The translations under genes were made by a program, and so were the position numbers. A stretch of 64,000 nucleotides of DNA from Methanolobus sp. (GTDB taxonomy: Archaea > Halobacteriota > Methanosarcinia > Methanosarcinales > Methanosarcinaceae). This document shows positions 34,303 to 43,221 of the stretch, piece by piece. The notes beneath the pieces are model-generated. The model had not been told where the DNA came from. It saw nothing but the letters and a program-made list of their open reading frames with translations, and searched no databases. The stretch covers positions 1-64,000 of the forward strand of contig NZ_JADQBY010000028.1 of assembly GCF_016278385.1 (NCBI RefSeq), written 5' to 3'. Within the stretch, counting starts at the first letter, position 1. Every line of letters begins with the position of its first letter.

Positions 34303-35574
34303 ATGTCCGATATAACCCTTGATATTGTGGAACTGCTGCTGACAGCACAAATATACAGTAAATATCCTGAGATGGATCCAAGTGACTTACCCAAGGATAT
34401 AAGAAAATTTTACTGGAGCAGGGATCATAAAACCGTTCCAAAGCCGATTAGGGTTACAGTAACTGATATTGAGAAGATGTTCCAGGAAGAAAATATAAAA
34501 AACAAAATTAAAACACTTCCTTTTGTCACTATAGATGACCAGGAATTCTCTACAAAAATCACGGCTCTCGATGTTGGTGCAGAGTGGTTCCAGAAAAAGG
34601 ATGAGAACCGGGATAGAATCTCGCACAATCCTGCCCTTGCATTCTACTATGAAAAAAAGCAAACTGAAGGTGCAGACTACAGCAACGCAAAAACAAAGGT
34701 CAGGCCAAAGGAAGTTGACAGGGAATGGATAGAATCCCTGATAGCAGAAATTGAAAAAGAAGAAGGTGGTCCTGAAATGCTTAAGCTGGCACATATCAGT
34801 GCACCGGAAGATATCTATCAGACAATGAAAGACTTTGTCCTTACACATGAACAGGAAGAAGAGACAAAGAAAATAGTCAAGGCGATACAGTACAGAGACT
34901 ACCTGAAACGCATTGGTCTTCATGATGTTGGAAAGATACTCATGGTGGGACCCCCAGGAACAGGAAAGACCTCACTTGCCAAGGCAATGTCAGAACACCT
35001 TGCCACTCCCTTTGTAGAGGTAAGGCTGTCAATGATAACAGATCAGTACCTTGGAGAAACCGCAAAAAACATTGACAGAGTATTCGCTCTTGCTAAAAGA
35101 TTAAGCCCCTGCATACTTTTTATTGATGAATTCGACTTTGTCGCAAAGACACGTTCATCCGATGAACACGCCGCTCTTAAAAGAGCAGTAAACACACTGC
35201 TCAAAGCCATTGACAACATAAGCCTCACAACAGACGGTGTACTTCTCCTGGCTGCAACGAATCACCCCAAGATGCTTGATTCCGCGGCATGGCGACGTTT
35301 TGATGACATAATGAAGTTCCCGCTGCCCGATGTAGATATGCGCAAGAGGATACTTGACATTGTCACAAAAGAGATAGACGGCGACTTTGATACAGCTGAA
35401 ATTGCATCCCTCACACACGGTTATAGTGGTTCTGACCTGAGAATGGTTATCCGCGAAGGTGTGCTTAGTGCACTTGTAACTGAGAGAACAGAACTTACAC
35501 AAAAGGACATGCTCAATGCGGTAGCAACATTCGATGAAAGGGCAATTATCAAGACAAATGAATATGAAGATTAA
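34303..35574 (+). CDS. AAA+ ATPase of the Cdc48/FtsH-like group
   Basis: 423 residues from the ATG at 34303 (AGGT 6 nt upstream; another ATG two codons earlier). The N-terminal about 190 residues have no known domain and start SDITLDIVELLL. The AAA module has GPPGTGKTS, CILFIDEFDF, a sensor-1 AATNH, the arginine-finger-like WRRFDD and the lid YSGSDLRMVIREG. Probably a hexameric unfoldase with its own substrate domain. It sits 12 nt ahead of the metallo-beta-lactamase gene, likely the same operon. Confidence 0.82.
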   Translation: MSDITLDIVELLLTAQIYSKYPEMDPSDLPKDIRKFYWSRDHKTVPKPIRVTVTDIEKMFQEENIKNKIKTLPFVTIDDQEFSTKITALDVGAEWFQKKDENRDRISHNPALAFYYEKKQTEGADYSNAKTKVRPKEVDREWIESLIAEIEKEEGGPEMLKLAHISAPEDIYQTMKDFVLTHEQEEETKKIVKAIQYRDYLKRIGLHDVGKILMVGPPGTGKTSLAKAMSEHLATPFVEVRLSMITDQYLGETAKNIDRVFALAKRLSPCILFIDEFDFVAKTRSSDEHAALKRAVNTLLKAIDNISLTTDGVLLLAATNHPKMLDSAAWRRFDDIMKFPLPDVDMRKRILDIVTKEIDGDFDTAEIASLTHGYSGSDLRMVIREGVLSALVTERTELTQKDMLNAVATFDERAIIKTNEYED

Positions 35575-35586
35575 AAAGGACAATTC

Positions 35587-36330
35587 ATGAAGATTACACT
35601 TCTTGGAACAGGAGACGCTACCGGAACTCCTGTTATTGGTTGTAATTGTCCTACATGCCAGGATGCACACAAAGGCGGGAAAAGCCAGAGAACCAGGTTT
35701 GCTATTCTTGTGGAATCCTCCGAAGGAACTGTACTGATAGACTCTGGACCGGACCTTCGATACCAGTTGCTCAAAGCCGAAACAAAACATATTGACGGAG
35801 TAATCTGGACACACGGCCATTATGATCATTTTGCAGGTTTTGCTGAGTTCCACAGGATCCAGTACAATGTTGACGTTTACGGATTACCTGAAACACTCGA
35901 ATATATTCTTGATTACCTGCAGTTCCTTCGTCCTAAAAAGCATGAAAGGAACATGTACGAACCTTTTAAGCTTATTGGCCTTGAATTCACCCTTTTTGAG
36001 GTAATACACCCACCTGTAAAAAGATCAGTTGGCGTAATGATACGTGATGGAACTACGAAAGTTGTCATAACCGGTGATACCCAAAGAGAGATTCCAAAAA
36101 AGAGTATTGAACTTATAATGGAACCGGATCTTCTCATTGCAGATGCTATTGTCCCGCCCACAGTTGAGGTCAAAAAACACATGAATACGGAAGAAGCTTT
36201 TGACCTGGCCAGGGAAATAAAAACTAAAGAAGTGATATTTACTCACCTCAGCCACTTCTTCAAGCCTCATGATGAAGCAATAAAGAAGTATCCATTAGGA
36301 TATGACGGTATGGTCTTCCAGTACCCGTAA
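35587..36330 (+). CDS. Metallo-beta-lactamase-fold hydrolase, PhnP-like
   Basis: 247 residues. The metal site THGHYDHFAGF is the HxHxDH motif; TGDTQRE and FTHLSHFFKPH provide the later Asp and His. A CNCPTC motif (residues 20-25) matches the extra zinc site of PhnP-type phosphodiesterases (5-phosphoribosyl 1,2-cyclic phosphate hydrolysis). The substrate here is uncertain, since no phn genes are in the window. SD AAAGGA precedes the start. Confidence 0.78.
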   Translation: MKITLLGTGDATGTPVIGCNCPTCQDAHKGGKSQRTRFAILVESSEGTVLIDSGPDLRYQLLKAETKHIDGVIWTHGHYDHFAGFAEFHRIQYNVDVYGLPETLEYILDYLQFLRPKKHERNMYEPFKLIGLEFTLFEVIHPPVKRSVGVMIRDGTTKVVITGDTQREIPKKSIELIMEPDLLIADAIVPPTVEVKKHMNTEEAFDLAREIKTKEVIFTHLSHFFKPHDEAIKKYPLGYDGMVFQYP

Positions 36331-36338
36331 GCCTCATA

Positions 36339-37253
36339 TCAGTCCTTCCCCTTCTTTTTAGGAACAACTATCTGATTTTCAATATCTTCACGTATCTTTT
36401 TTAGCCTTTTCTTCTCAGCTCTGTATCTGGAAAATACAAACAAAGTTACAAGACCAAGAATAACAGCAGCAATTGAAAGATCTCTTGGCGCTGATGTTGT
36501 ATAGAACTTAACGCTTATGAGCTTTGGAAGAGGTTCAATATCAGCCTCATCTTCCTGAGAATAACTTCCCAGCATGCTCAAAAAACCACTTGTTGTCACC
36601 TCATTATTCCATACGAGATTCTCACGCCCATAATTATCAGAATAAATTATATCAGGAGATGGTTTGACCTTTCCAATAAGAGAATTACCGGTTGTATAGC
36701 CCTCTGGTAAAACAAAGCGCACTACAGATGGAGGGGTTGTAATATACAGGAAATCCTGGCCCGGCGGAGTAGACATAGTATAAGCTACAAAACCTGTGAA
36801 TGGTTGTTCAAATGTGATGAACACATGCTTTTGCCCACGAATCACATCATCTGAAATAGTATAATTGATATCAGAAGATTCTTCCAGCAAGGAGAAATCG
36901 GTGAACGATCCCGGTGTTGAATTGGTCTTGTTAGTGAAATCCCCAAGCATGATTACATTACTTACAACTTCGTTGTCTGAAGTACTAAGGTCTTCCAGAG
37001 GTATGATATCAATAATTGATTCGTTGTCAACTAAGGAAACAACCTTTGCAGACCCATTTTTAGACAGATAAAATGTAGAGGTAGGGATTAACGTCCCGTT
37101 ATCGTAACTGCCATTCAGGAAAATCTCAAACTCGTACTCAGAAATCTCCGGTTTAATATCTTCTTTATTCACAGGCACAAGATCATCTATGCAGCCTCCT
37201 GCAAAGATAACCAGACAAAGAAGACACAACGCCAGGAAAAAGTATTTTTTCAT
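36339..37253 (-). CDS. DUF5803-like lipoprotein with C-terminal membrane anchor
   Basis: 304 residues. The signal ends in a lipobox (VIFAGGC) with Cys near residue 21. The ectodomain is beta-rich with Asn sequons; residues 250-270 (LSIAAVILGLVTLFVFS) form a membrane helix, followed by a basic tail (KKKGKD). This arrangement fits DUF5803 (name from memory). Surface-exposed, function unknown. Confidence 0.68.
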   Translation of the reverse strand: MKKYFFLALCLLCLVIFAGGCIDDLVPVNKEDIKPEISEYEFEIFLNGSYDNGTLIPTSTFYLSKNGSAKVVSLVDNESIIDIIPLEDLSTSDNEVVSNVIMLGDFTNKTNSTPGSFTDFSLLEESSDINYTISDDVIRGQKHVFITFEQPFTGFVAYTMSTPPGQDFLYITTPPSVVRFVLPEGYTTGNSLIGKVKPSPDIIYSDNYGRENLVWNNEVTTSGFLSMLGSYSQEDEADIEPLPKLISVKFYTTSAPRDLSIAAVILGLVTLFVFSRYRAEKKRLKKIREDIENQIVVPKKKGKD

Positions 37254-37370
37254 TGCTACACCAATTGAGGATTTATTTTATCAAACTATCGTTACACATT
37301 GTATAATAATATATCATTATTCCATAACATTCAGAATCATCTGTCAAATTTCCATTATATTAATTTTAAT

Positions 37371-38162
37371 TCAGACTACCAACTTTTTCTTCATCAGATT
37401 AATGGAAAGTATCAGCAAAATTATACTTGCAATCAAGATCCACACAATATCAAACAATAAGGATGAACTCAGTATCCCAAATGAAACAGCTCTTATAACA
37501 TTCACCATGTGAGTAAGTGGTAAAAAGGCAATGGCAAAATATTGCACTGGTACTGGAAGAGCACTTAACGGGAAGAATGTGCCACTGAAAAGAAACATTG
37601 GAGTTATGAACAGGAGTATTGGATAGCTGAGAGACATTATATTGGGAGTTATCGCAGTAAAACACATACCAATGGCTGCAAATAAAAGTCCTCCAAGGAA
37701 TGCGAACGGGATAATGAGAAGAGAGTACTTCAGATCAATAAGGCCAAAAAAAGCTATCACAGGTATCATTACAGTTGCGTTTATCATGCTCCGGGTAGCC
37801 CCCCATAGAAGTTCTCCTGCTATCACATCCTCAATCGTCAGAGGTGTGGCGATGATGGCGTCGAATGTCTTCTGGTAGTACATCCTTACATAGGAACTGT
37901 AACTACACTCAAAAAATGCTGCATACATGACTGAAACAGCTATCAATGCAGGGGCTATGAATTTAGCATATGGGACACCATCAATGTTCTCAATGAATTT
38001 CCCCAACCCAAAACCCAGTGCGATAAGATACATTATTGGTTCAAGGAACGGAGGAAGAAAATTCAGCTTTATATCCTTCATGAAGACATCCTTGTTCCTC
38101 TGCCAGACTTTATATGACCTGGAACTTACACTGGGAATTACAAAATAGTCAACCAGTTTCAT
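37371..38162 (-). CDS. ABC-2 type transporter permease
   Basis: 263 residues with six membrane helices. The cytosolic N-terminus (YKVWQRNKDVFMKDIKLNF) and the FDAIIATPLTIEDVIAGE signature are typical of ABC-2 exporters of the NodJ/DrrB type. It overlaps the ATP-binding gene by 4 nt. Substrate unknown; lipids, drugs or glycans are all possible. Confidence 0.85.
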   Translation of the reverse strand: MKLVDYFVIPSVSSRSYKVWQRNKDVFMKDIKLNFLPPFLEPIMYLIALGFGLGKFIENIDGVPYAKFIAPALIAVSVMYAAFFECSYSSYVRMYYQKTFDAIIATPLTIEDVIAGELLWGATRSMINATVMIPVIAFFGLIDLKYSLLIIPFAFLGGLLFAAIGMCFTAITPNIMSLSYPILLFITPMFLFSGTFFPLSALPVPVQYFAIAFLPLTHMVNVIRAVSFGILSSSLLFDIVWILIASIILLILSINLMKKKLVV

Positions 38163-39058
38163 TCTCTGAGCCTCCGTCCTGTGAGTTTCAGGAAGACATC
38201 TTCAAGCGTTGCAGGTCTTGCGCTTATCTTTGAGAGAGAACATTCCATGAGTAGATATTCAGACAGTTCCATGGCATTGTCAGGGTAAATGTGAACAATA
38301 TCACCTATCACTTCGTAATTGACTTCCTTTTTTATGAGACATTCCAGAATTTGCGGACTGTGTTCAGCCTCGATGATATCCGAACCTATGAATTCATCAA
38401 TTACTCCACGAGGACTACCTTCAACCAGTATCTTTCCGTTATCCATAACTACAAGCCTGTTACAGAGTTTTTCCACCTCATCAAGGTAATGAGAGGTTAG
38501 AACAATTGTAACCCCCTGCTTTTGGAGACTGCGCAACTTTTCCCAGATGAGATGACGTGCCTGGGGATCAAGACCAACAGTTGGCTCATCAAGTATCAAA
38601 AGTCGGGGTTGATTTATTAGTGCTCTTGCTAGAACAAGCCTGCGTTTCATTCCACCCGACAGGCTTTCTGTCATAACATCCCTCTTTTCCTGAAGCTGCA
38701 CGAAGTCCAGCAATTCCTCTATTCTTTTTTCCGCCTCTTCCCGAGGAATATCAAAGTATCTGGAATATACAAGCAGGTTCTCATAGACCGTAAAATCCCC
38801 GTCAAGATTGTTCTCCTGCGGAACAACTCCCATGAAGTATTTTATTTCCCTCTGGTGAGTAGAAACATCCATCCCCATAACGTCAAGCTTACCTGCCGTT
38901 ATCGGGGAAACACATTGTATCATCCGCATAGTAGTGGTCTTACCCGCTCCGTTCGGACCGAGGAAGCCGAACATCTCGCCTTCATCAATACTGAAACTTA
39001 TTTTGTTCACGGCTACAAGGTCTTTGAATGACTTTTGCAGGTCTTTTGCTACAATTAT
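38159..39058 (-). CDS. ABC-2 exporter ATP-binding protein, start codon unresolved
   Basis: Walker A GPNGAGKTTT, Q-loop VVPQENNLDGDFT, signature LSGGMKRRLVLAR, Walker B LLILDEPTVGLDPQ and LTSHYLDE are intact. A GTG at 39010 would give 283 residues but would remove the first beta strand and the A-loop. Upstream in the same frame, IVAKDLQKSFKDLVAV supplies them, back to an in-frame TAG at 39068-39070. No ATG/GTG/TTG lies in that extension; ATA codons at 39058 and 39067 and an ATT at 39055 are the only candidates, so the true ATG may be mutated or misread. The C-terminal about 60 residues after the ATPase (LECLIKKEV to RPATLEDVF) are usual for this group. Confidence 0.82.
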   Translation of the reverse strand: MIVAKDLQKSFKDLVAVNKISFSIDEGEMFGFLGPNGAGKTTTMRMIQCVSPITAGKLDVMGMDVSTHQREIKYFMGVVPQENNLDGDFTVYENLLVYSRYFDIPREEAEKRIEELLDFVQLQEKRDVMTESLSGGMKRRLVLARALINQPRLLILDEPTVGLDPQARHLIWEKLRSLQKQGVTIVLTSHYLDEVEKLCNRLVVMDNGKILVEGSPRGVIDEFIGSDIIEAEHSPQILECLIKKEVNYEVIGDIVHIYPDNAMELSEYLLMECSLSKISARPATLEDVFLKLTGRRLRE

Positions 39059-39199
39059 AGGAGCTATCTATACCACCTTTATGAAAGTTAGAGAGGCATA
39101 GTATTAATGATTACGACTGGAAATGGGGTTTTGTAGATAACGTACAACCAGTATTTTAACTATCAAATCTATACTAAAAGGAAATCTGGAGATTTTACA

Positions 39200-39607
39200 A
39201 TGACCGAACTGAAAAATCTGATAGCAACAGCAAAGGAAAAGGGTTCTTTTCCAACCCTCATGAAAGCAGCAGAGAAACTCAAGCTCGTCAACAAATACAG
39301 TAATGAAGGTCCTTTCACCATCTTTGCGCCGGTTGAGTCCGCTTTTGAACCTATACCTGATGAAGTTGTTGATGAATCATTTGACGACCACGGCTACCTT
39401 CTGGGAATTATCAACTACCATATTGTTGAAGGAAAATACACCACTGCGGACCTTGCAGAACTCACTGAGCTTGAAACCATAAGTGGGAACAAACTGAAGA
39501 TCACCGTAAAGGATGGAATAAAGGTCGATACTGCAAAGATAATCGAAGCAGATATTCAGTGCAGTAATGGCGTGATCCATGCAATTGACGAGATACTGGT
39601 TCCGTAA
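39200..39607 (+). CDS. Single fasciclin (FAS1) domain protein
   Basis: 135 residues forming one FAS1 domain: LIATAKEKGSFPTLMKAAEKLKLV, FTIFAPVESAFEPIP, YHIVEGKYTTADL and NGVIHAIDEILVP are the conserved H1 and H2 regions. There is no signal peptide, so it may be cytosolic, unlike most secreted FAS1 proteins. SD GGAG 8 nt upstream. Role unknown. Confidence 0.85.
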   Translation: MTELKNLIATAKEKGSFPTLMKAAEKLKLVNKYSNEGPFTIFAPVESAFEPIPDEVVDESFDDHGYLLGIINYHIVEGKYTTADLAELTELETISGNKLKITVKDGIKVDTAKIIEADIQCSNGVIHAIDEILVP

Positions 39608-39695
39608 TAACTGAACCAGTCTATTTTAAAACATTTTGCATATGATAAAGGATAGCACTCCGTGTAATACCTCATTAATCAATAATAGAAATTAG

Positions 39696-39770
39696 TGGGA
39701 CTGTGGAGATTTGAACTCCAGTCGCTAGACCCCCAGCCTAACAGGATGGACCAAGCTACCCTACAGTCCC
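39696..39770 (-). tRNA. tRNA-Pro (GGG)
   Basis: Cloverleaf on the minus strand: acceptor GGGACTG/CAGTCCC, D arm GGGTAGCTTGGTCCATCC, anticodon stem TTAGG/TCTAG with loop CTGGGGG (anticodon GGG), T arm TGGAG-TTCAAAT-CTCCA, discriminator A. No encoded CCA. Confidence 0.92.
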
Positions 39771-39849
39771 GCAGGATTGTTGTTAAATAGACACTACAGT
39801 ATTTTAGTGTTTCCGAGAACAGAAGGTTCGAAAGAATACAAAATAGTAT

Positions 39850-40575
39850 TTATTGAGAACTTAGCCATATATCGTAAGCCTCAACAACTTCCTCACCTTC
39901 GACGAAGACAAGGTTGTGGTCTTCACCATAATGCTTTGCATCGCCTTTTGCAAGAGCCCTGCCATTTTGGTCATCCAGCATCTCACAGACCACCATTGCA
40001 GGAGTGATTCCGGCAATCTTTGCAAGGGCAATGGAGAGTTCTGTCTGACCCATACGCGCATGGACAAGTCCTTTTGCAGCACGCAGAGTTGCAACATGTC
40101 CTGGCGTTCTGAACTCACTGCCGAAATGGACCTTTTCACCATTAAGTGTCCTGTCGACTATCTCACCAAGTTTGTTTATGGTCAGTGCACGATCATTGTC
40201 AGGAATCCCAGTACGGGTGTCCCTATGATTAACCCATATTGAAAATGATGAGCGTGAATCGTATTTGAGGTCACCGCCTTTTTCTACGATCTTTTCGAGG
40301 GAAGTATTACACTGGGTTGCATCCCTCATAATATCAGCAATAAAAGGAAGACCAAGCTGTTCACATACAGCGGGATCCAAAGCCACGCACATAAGCCCGC
40401 CTGCATCCTTACGCATCCATCTGACAGCCTCAGGCGTTACAGCATTTGCAGCAATGGTAAAATCAGTCTCAGCCTCACGTCCCTCCAGATCGAAAAGCAG
40501 GATCATTTCGCCTTTCTGAAGAGCGGTTATAGCTTTCTGTATATTCTTGCTGTATTCTTTTACACCTGAATTCAT
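39850..40575 (-). CDS. ribB: 3,4-dihydroxy-2-butanone 4-phosphate synthase
   Basis: 241 residues from the ATG at 40575 with GAGTGA just upstream; a GTG at 40596 is the alternative. FDLEGREAETDF carries the acidic metal site, and RKDAGGLMCVAL, SDNDRALTI (here DNDRALTI) and FRTPGHVATLRA are family motifs. It converts ribulose 5-phosphate to the four-carbon riboflavin precursor. It follows ribK by about 30 bp, a riboflavin operon. Confidence 0.92.
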   Translation of the reverse strand: MNSGVKEYSKNIQKAITALQKGEMILLFDLEGREAETDFTIAANAVTPEAVRWMRKDAGGLMCVALDPAVCEQLGLPFIADIMRDATQCNTSLEKIVEKGGDLKYDSRSSFSIWVNHRDTRTGIPDNDRALTINKLGEIVDRTLNGEKVHFGSEFRTPGHVATLRAAKGLVHARMGQTELSIALAKIAGITPAMVVCEMLDDQNGRALAKGDAKHYGEDHNLVFVEGEEVVEAYDIWLSSQ

Positions 40576-40606
40576 GTTATCACTCACACTTATCACTTCT
40601 CAATCA

Positions 40607-41278
40607 TCACTTGCATTTTTGGGGGTTTCTTACCACTATCTTTACTTCGTCACCGTCGCTTATCCCGAGTGCTTCACGCAGTTTTAAAGGTGCGATTATT
40701 TCCAGAAGGTCTGCAGGATAGTGAGTTCTATCAGGTATAATGACAGCACTCTTTATGCCCTCTATCTCTATGGGATAGCATTTCCCTCCACCGAAACTGC
40801 GCTCACCGTCATTAAAACCATGAATAATGAGTGGATCTATGAAGTCCATGTTGTCACGCATCTGGGCACTCTCATCGTTGAGACGCACATTGAGCGTTCC
40901 AGGGAATGGCTTAAAATCAAGCTTGTCCCTAAACTGGGACATATAACCGTCCTTTGCAATGTAATACTGTCCTTCTCCAAGACCTGTTATGACCTCTCCG
41001 CGGAGTTCAAGGTCAAGATGGTCTTTGCAGAATATCTGCTGGTAGTCAGCATACTCTTTTTTGAGAAGCCCAACACCTTCTTCTGTAAGCTGGACGAGCT
41101 GGCCTCCTGCAACGAGCTGTCTGGAAATGTAACCTTCCTCTTCAAGCTGTTTAAGAACCCTTGCAGCTGTCTTGGAACTGGCGGATATGTGGTGCATGAA
41201 CTCAGTGGAGGATATCTTCACAGGCTTTTCAATTGCACCAAGCAGTGCCAGTCTTTTCAAGGATGTTGTTCCGTACAT
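40607..41278 (-). CDS. ribK: CTP-dependent riboflavin kinase with N-terminal HTH
   Basis: 223 residues. The first about 85 form a winged helix (LALLGAIEKPVKISSTEFM, KTAARVLKQLEEEGYI); the rest is the archaeal RFK barrel (GEVITGLGEGQYYIAKDGY, FKPFPGTLNVRL, IIPDRTHYPADLLEIIAP). It phosphorylates riboflavin to FMN using CTP. The fused HTH is common in Euryarchaeota and suggests that the protein also regulates riboflavin genes. Confidence 0.92.
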   Translation of the reverse strand: MYGTTSLKRLALLGAIEKPVKISSTEFMHHISASSKTAARVLKQLEEEGYISRQLVAGGQLVQLTEEGVGLLKKEYADYQQIFCKDHLDLELRGEVITGLGEGQYYIAKDGYMSQFRDKLDFKPFPGTLNVRLNDESAQMRDNMDFIDPLIIHGFNDGERSFGGGKCYPIEIEGIKSAVIIPDRTHYPADLLEIIAPLKLREALGISDGDEVKIVVRNPQKCK

Positions 41279-41448
41279 TGACTTACCACATCAATCTCAT
41301 ATTTGAGTAGAATCTCATTTATGAGAGAGGAGTAAATAAAGGTTTTGATGTATGAACTTACTACCGAAGAGGAGATGTCATACGTTAAATTAAACAAACA
41401 ATCGAAATATATAAATTCTGTCCAGGTATATGGACTTAATGTGATCAA

Positions 41449-42711
41449 ATGAAAAGAACAACATTCATTTTTATAGGCATTTTACTTATGGCAACTCTCT
41501 GGTCAGGTTGTATTGAATCGACTAGTGAGGCTACCAGTGAATCTGAGGATATCACCATTGGAGCACTTTTACCGCTTACAGGGAATCTTGCCTCTATCGG
41601 AGAAGCAAGCCAGGTAGCACTTGAAGTCTCAACCGAGGATATTAACGGCTATTTCTCAGGACTTGGTTCCGGAAAGAACGTAGAAGTGATTGTAAAAGAT
41701 ACACAAAGCAATCCTGAGACAGCCCTGGAACAGCTCAAGGAACTTGATGAAATGGGAATTACGATGGTCATCGGACCACAGGCAAGTAATGAGGTAGAAG
41801 CTGTTCTGGATTATGCAAACGAGAATGGCATCATCCTTCTGAGTACTGCATCAACAGCCCCATCTTTAGGAATCCCTGACGATAATCTGTTCAGGCTCGT
41901 ACCTGATGACACCAATCAGGGAATGGCATTGGCTAAATTCATGCAGCAAGATGAGATCAGTATTGTAATCCCGATGTACAGGAATGACGTGTGGGGTAAC
42001 GGACTCGTTGATGAGATTGAAATGAGTTTTGAGGCTCTTGATGGTACAGTGCTTGAGGGAGTTATATACGAAACAAATAACATGGACCTTTCTGCAGAAG
42101 TAGAGTCACTCAATGAGAAAGTAGTAGCAGCCACTTCAGAATACAACGAGGAATCCGTTGCTGTGGTTCTTTGTTCCTATGGAGAGGTAACAGACATCTT
42201 TGCTCTAGCACAGGAATATCCTGCCCTTTCAGAGGTAGACTGGTATGGTACAGACGGCATAGCACTGAATGATGGACTTATCAACGATGATGATGCAGCC
42301 AATTTTGCTGCAGCAACCAATCTCAAGGCACCAATGTACGGATACGTGAGAGCAAATGACAGATATCAGGAGATTGCACCCAAGATCGAAGAACAACTTG
42401 GAAGAGTTCCCGAGTCTTACGCATTGACCACATATGATGCTTGCTGGATAGCTACATTTGTTGACCTGGATGCTCTCCCAGATGACGACGAAAGTATCAA
42501 AATGGCAATGGACACCATTACAGATACATATTTTGGAATTAGTGGATGGACAATACTCAATGAGAATGGAGACAGAGAATACTGGAACTATGACATCTGG
42601 ACCGTCACTGAAGCAGATGGAAGTAACCAGTGGGAACTTTACGGCAAGATACTTCTCCCGGTCAAGGATAACATGATCATTATGCGGGGCGAAGAACTAA
42701 TATTTGTTTAA
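41449..42711 (+). CDS. ABC transporter substrate-binding lipoprotein (LivK-type)
   Basis: 420 residues. Lipobox LWSGC at Cys 21 follows a short signal. The type I periplasmic-binding fold shows ITIGALLPLTGNLASIGE, VIGPQASNEVEAVLDYANEN and VPMYRNDVWGNGL (as IPMYRN). Such proteins bind branched-chain amino acids, amides or urea. No permease or ATPase adjoins it, so the partners are elsewhere. A TATA box is at about 41407-41414; there is no SD. Confidence 0.85.
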   Translation: MKRTTFIFIGILLMATLWSGCIESTSEATSESEDITIGALLPLTGNLASIGEASQVALEVSTEDINGYFSGLGSGKNVEVIVKDTQSNPETALEQLKELDEMGITMVIGPQASNEVEAVLDYANENGIILLSTASTAPSLGIPDDNLFRLVPDDTNQGMALAKFMQQDEISIVIPMYRNDVWGNGLVDEIEMSFEALDGTVLEGVIYETNNMDLSAEVESLNEKVVAATSEYNEESVAVVLCSYGEVTDIFALAQEYPALSEVDWYGTDGIALNDGLINDDDAANFAAATNLKAPMYGYVRANDRYQEIAPKIEEQLGRVPESYALTTYDACWIATFVDLDALPDDDESIKMAMDTITDTYFGISGWTILNENGDREYWNYDIWTVTEADGSNQWELYGKILLPVKDNMIIMRGEELIFV

Positions 42712-42897
42712 TAAATGTTGGTGTATTCACACCACCATTTACATTTTTATTATCTCTTTTTTGATTCTGCAGATAATTTCTCGAGATTTGCACCATCCTG
42801 CAAAATTTATGGCTTTTATCAATATCTTACTATGATATTTTGAACCTTAAGCGATGAATGAAATTACAGAATAGGTATACTTGGTCCGATAAGTAAT

Positions 42898-43083
42898 TCA
42901 AATGCCACTTTCAACGAATTTACTTTCAGAAATTACTTCAAGATAGAGTTCTATTGACTCTTTGACACGATAATTGAGTTCATCAAGCGTCTGTGCCTGA
43001 GTATGACAACCCGGTAATTCCGGCACAGAAGCCACATAGATACCATCTTCATCCTGCTCAATTTTAACTGTAAATGTGGTCAT
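42898..43083 (-). CDS. HicB-family antitoxin-like protein without HicA
   Basis: 61 residues: FTVKIEQDEDGIYVASVPELPGCHTQAQTLDE (in pieces) then a helix LNYRVKESIELYLE. This is the HicB RNase-H-like partial fold, including the PELPGCHTQG-type motif. It lacks the C-terminal HTH/RHH seen in some HicBs. No HicA toxin frame is visible within 200 bp on either side. Solitary HicB-like proteins are common in methanogens. Confidence 0.8.
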   Translation of the reverse strand: MTTFTVKIEQDEDGIYVASVPELPGCHTQAQTLDELNYRVKESIELYLEVISESKFVESGI

Positions 43084-43221
43084 GATCTTAACCATTTAGT
43101 GTTATAGAGAAAGATAGTTATCTGAATTAAAATAGATGACTGTTCAAGTATAAACTATGCTTGTTAATAAAATCATTTCAATATTGTTTTATTTCTTGAA
43201 ACTGTTTCTATTTATGTGGGC

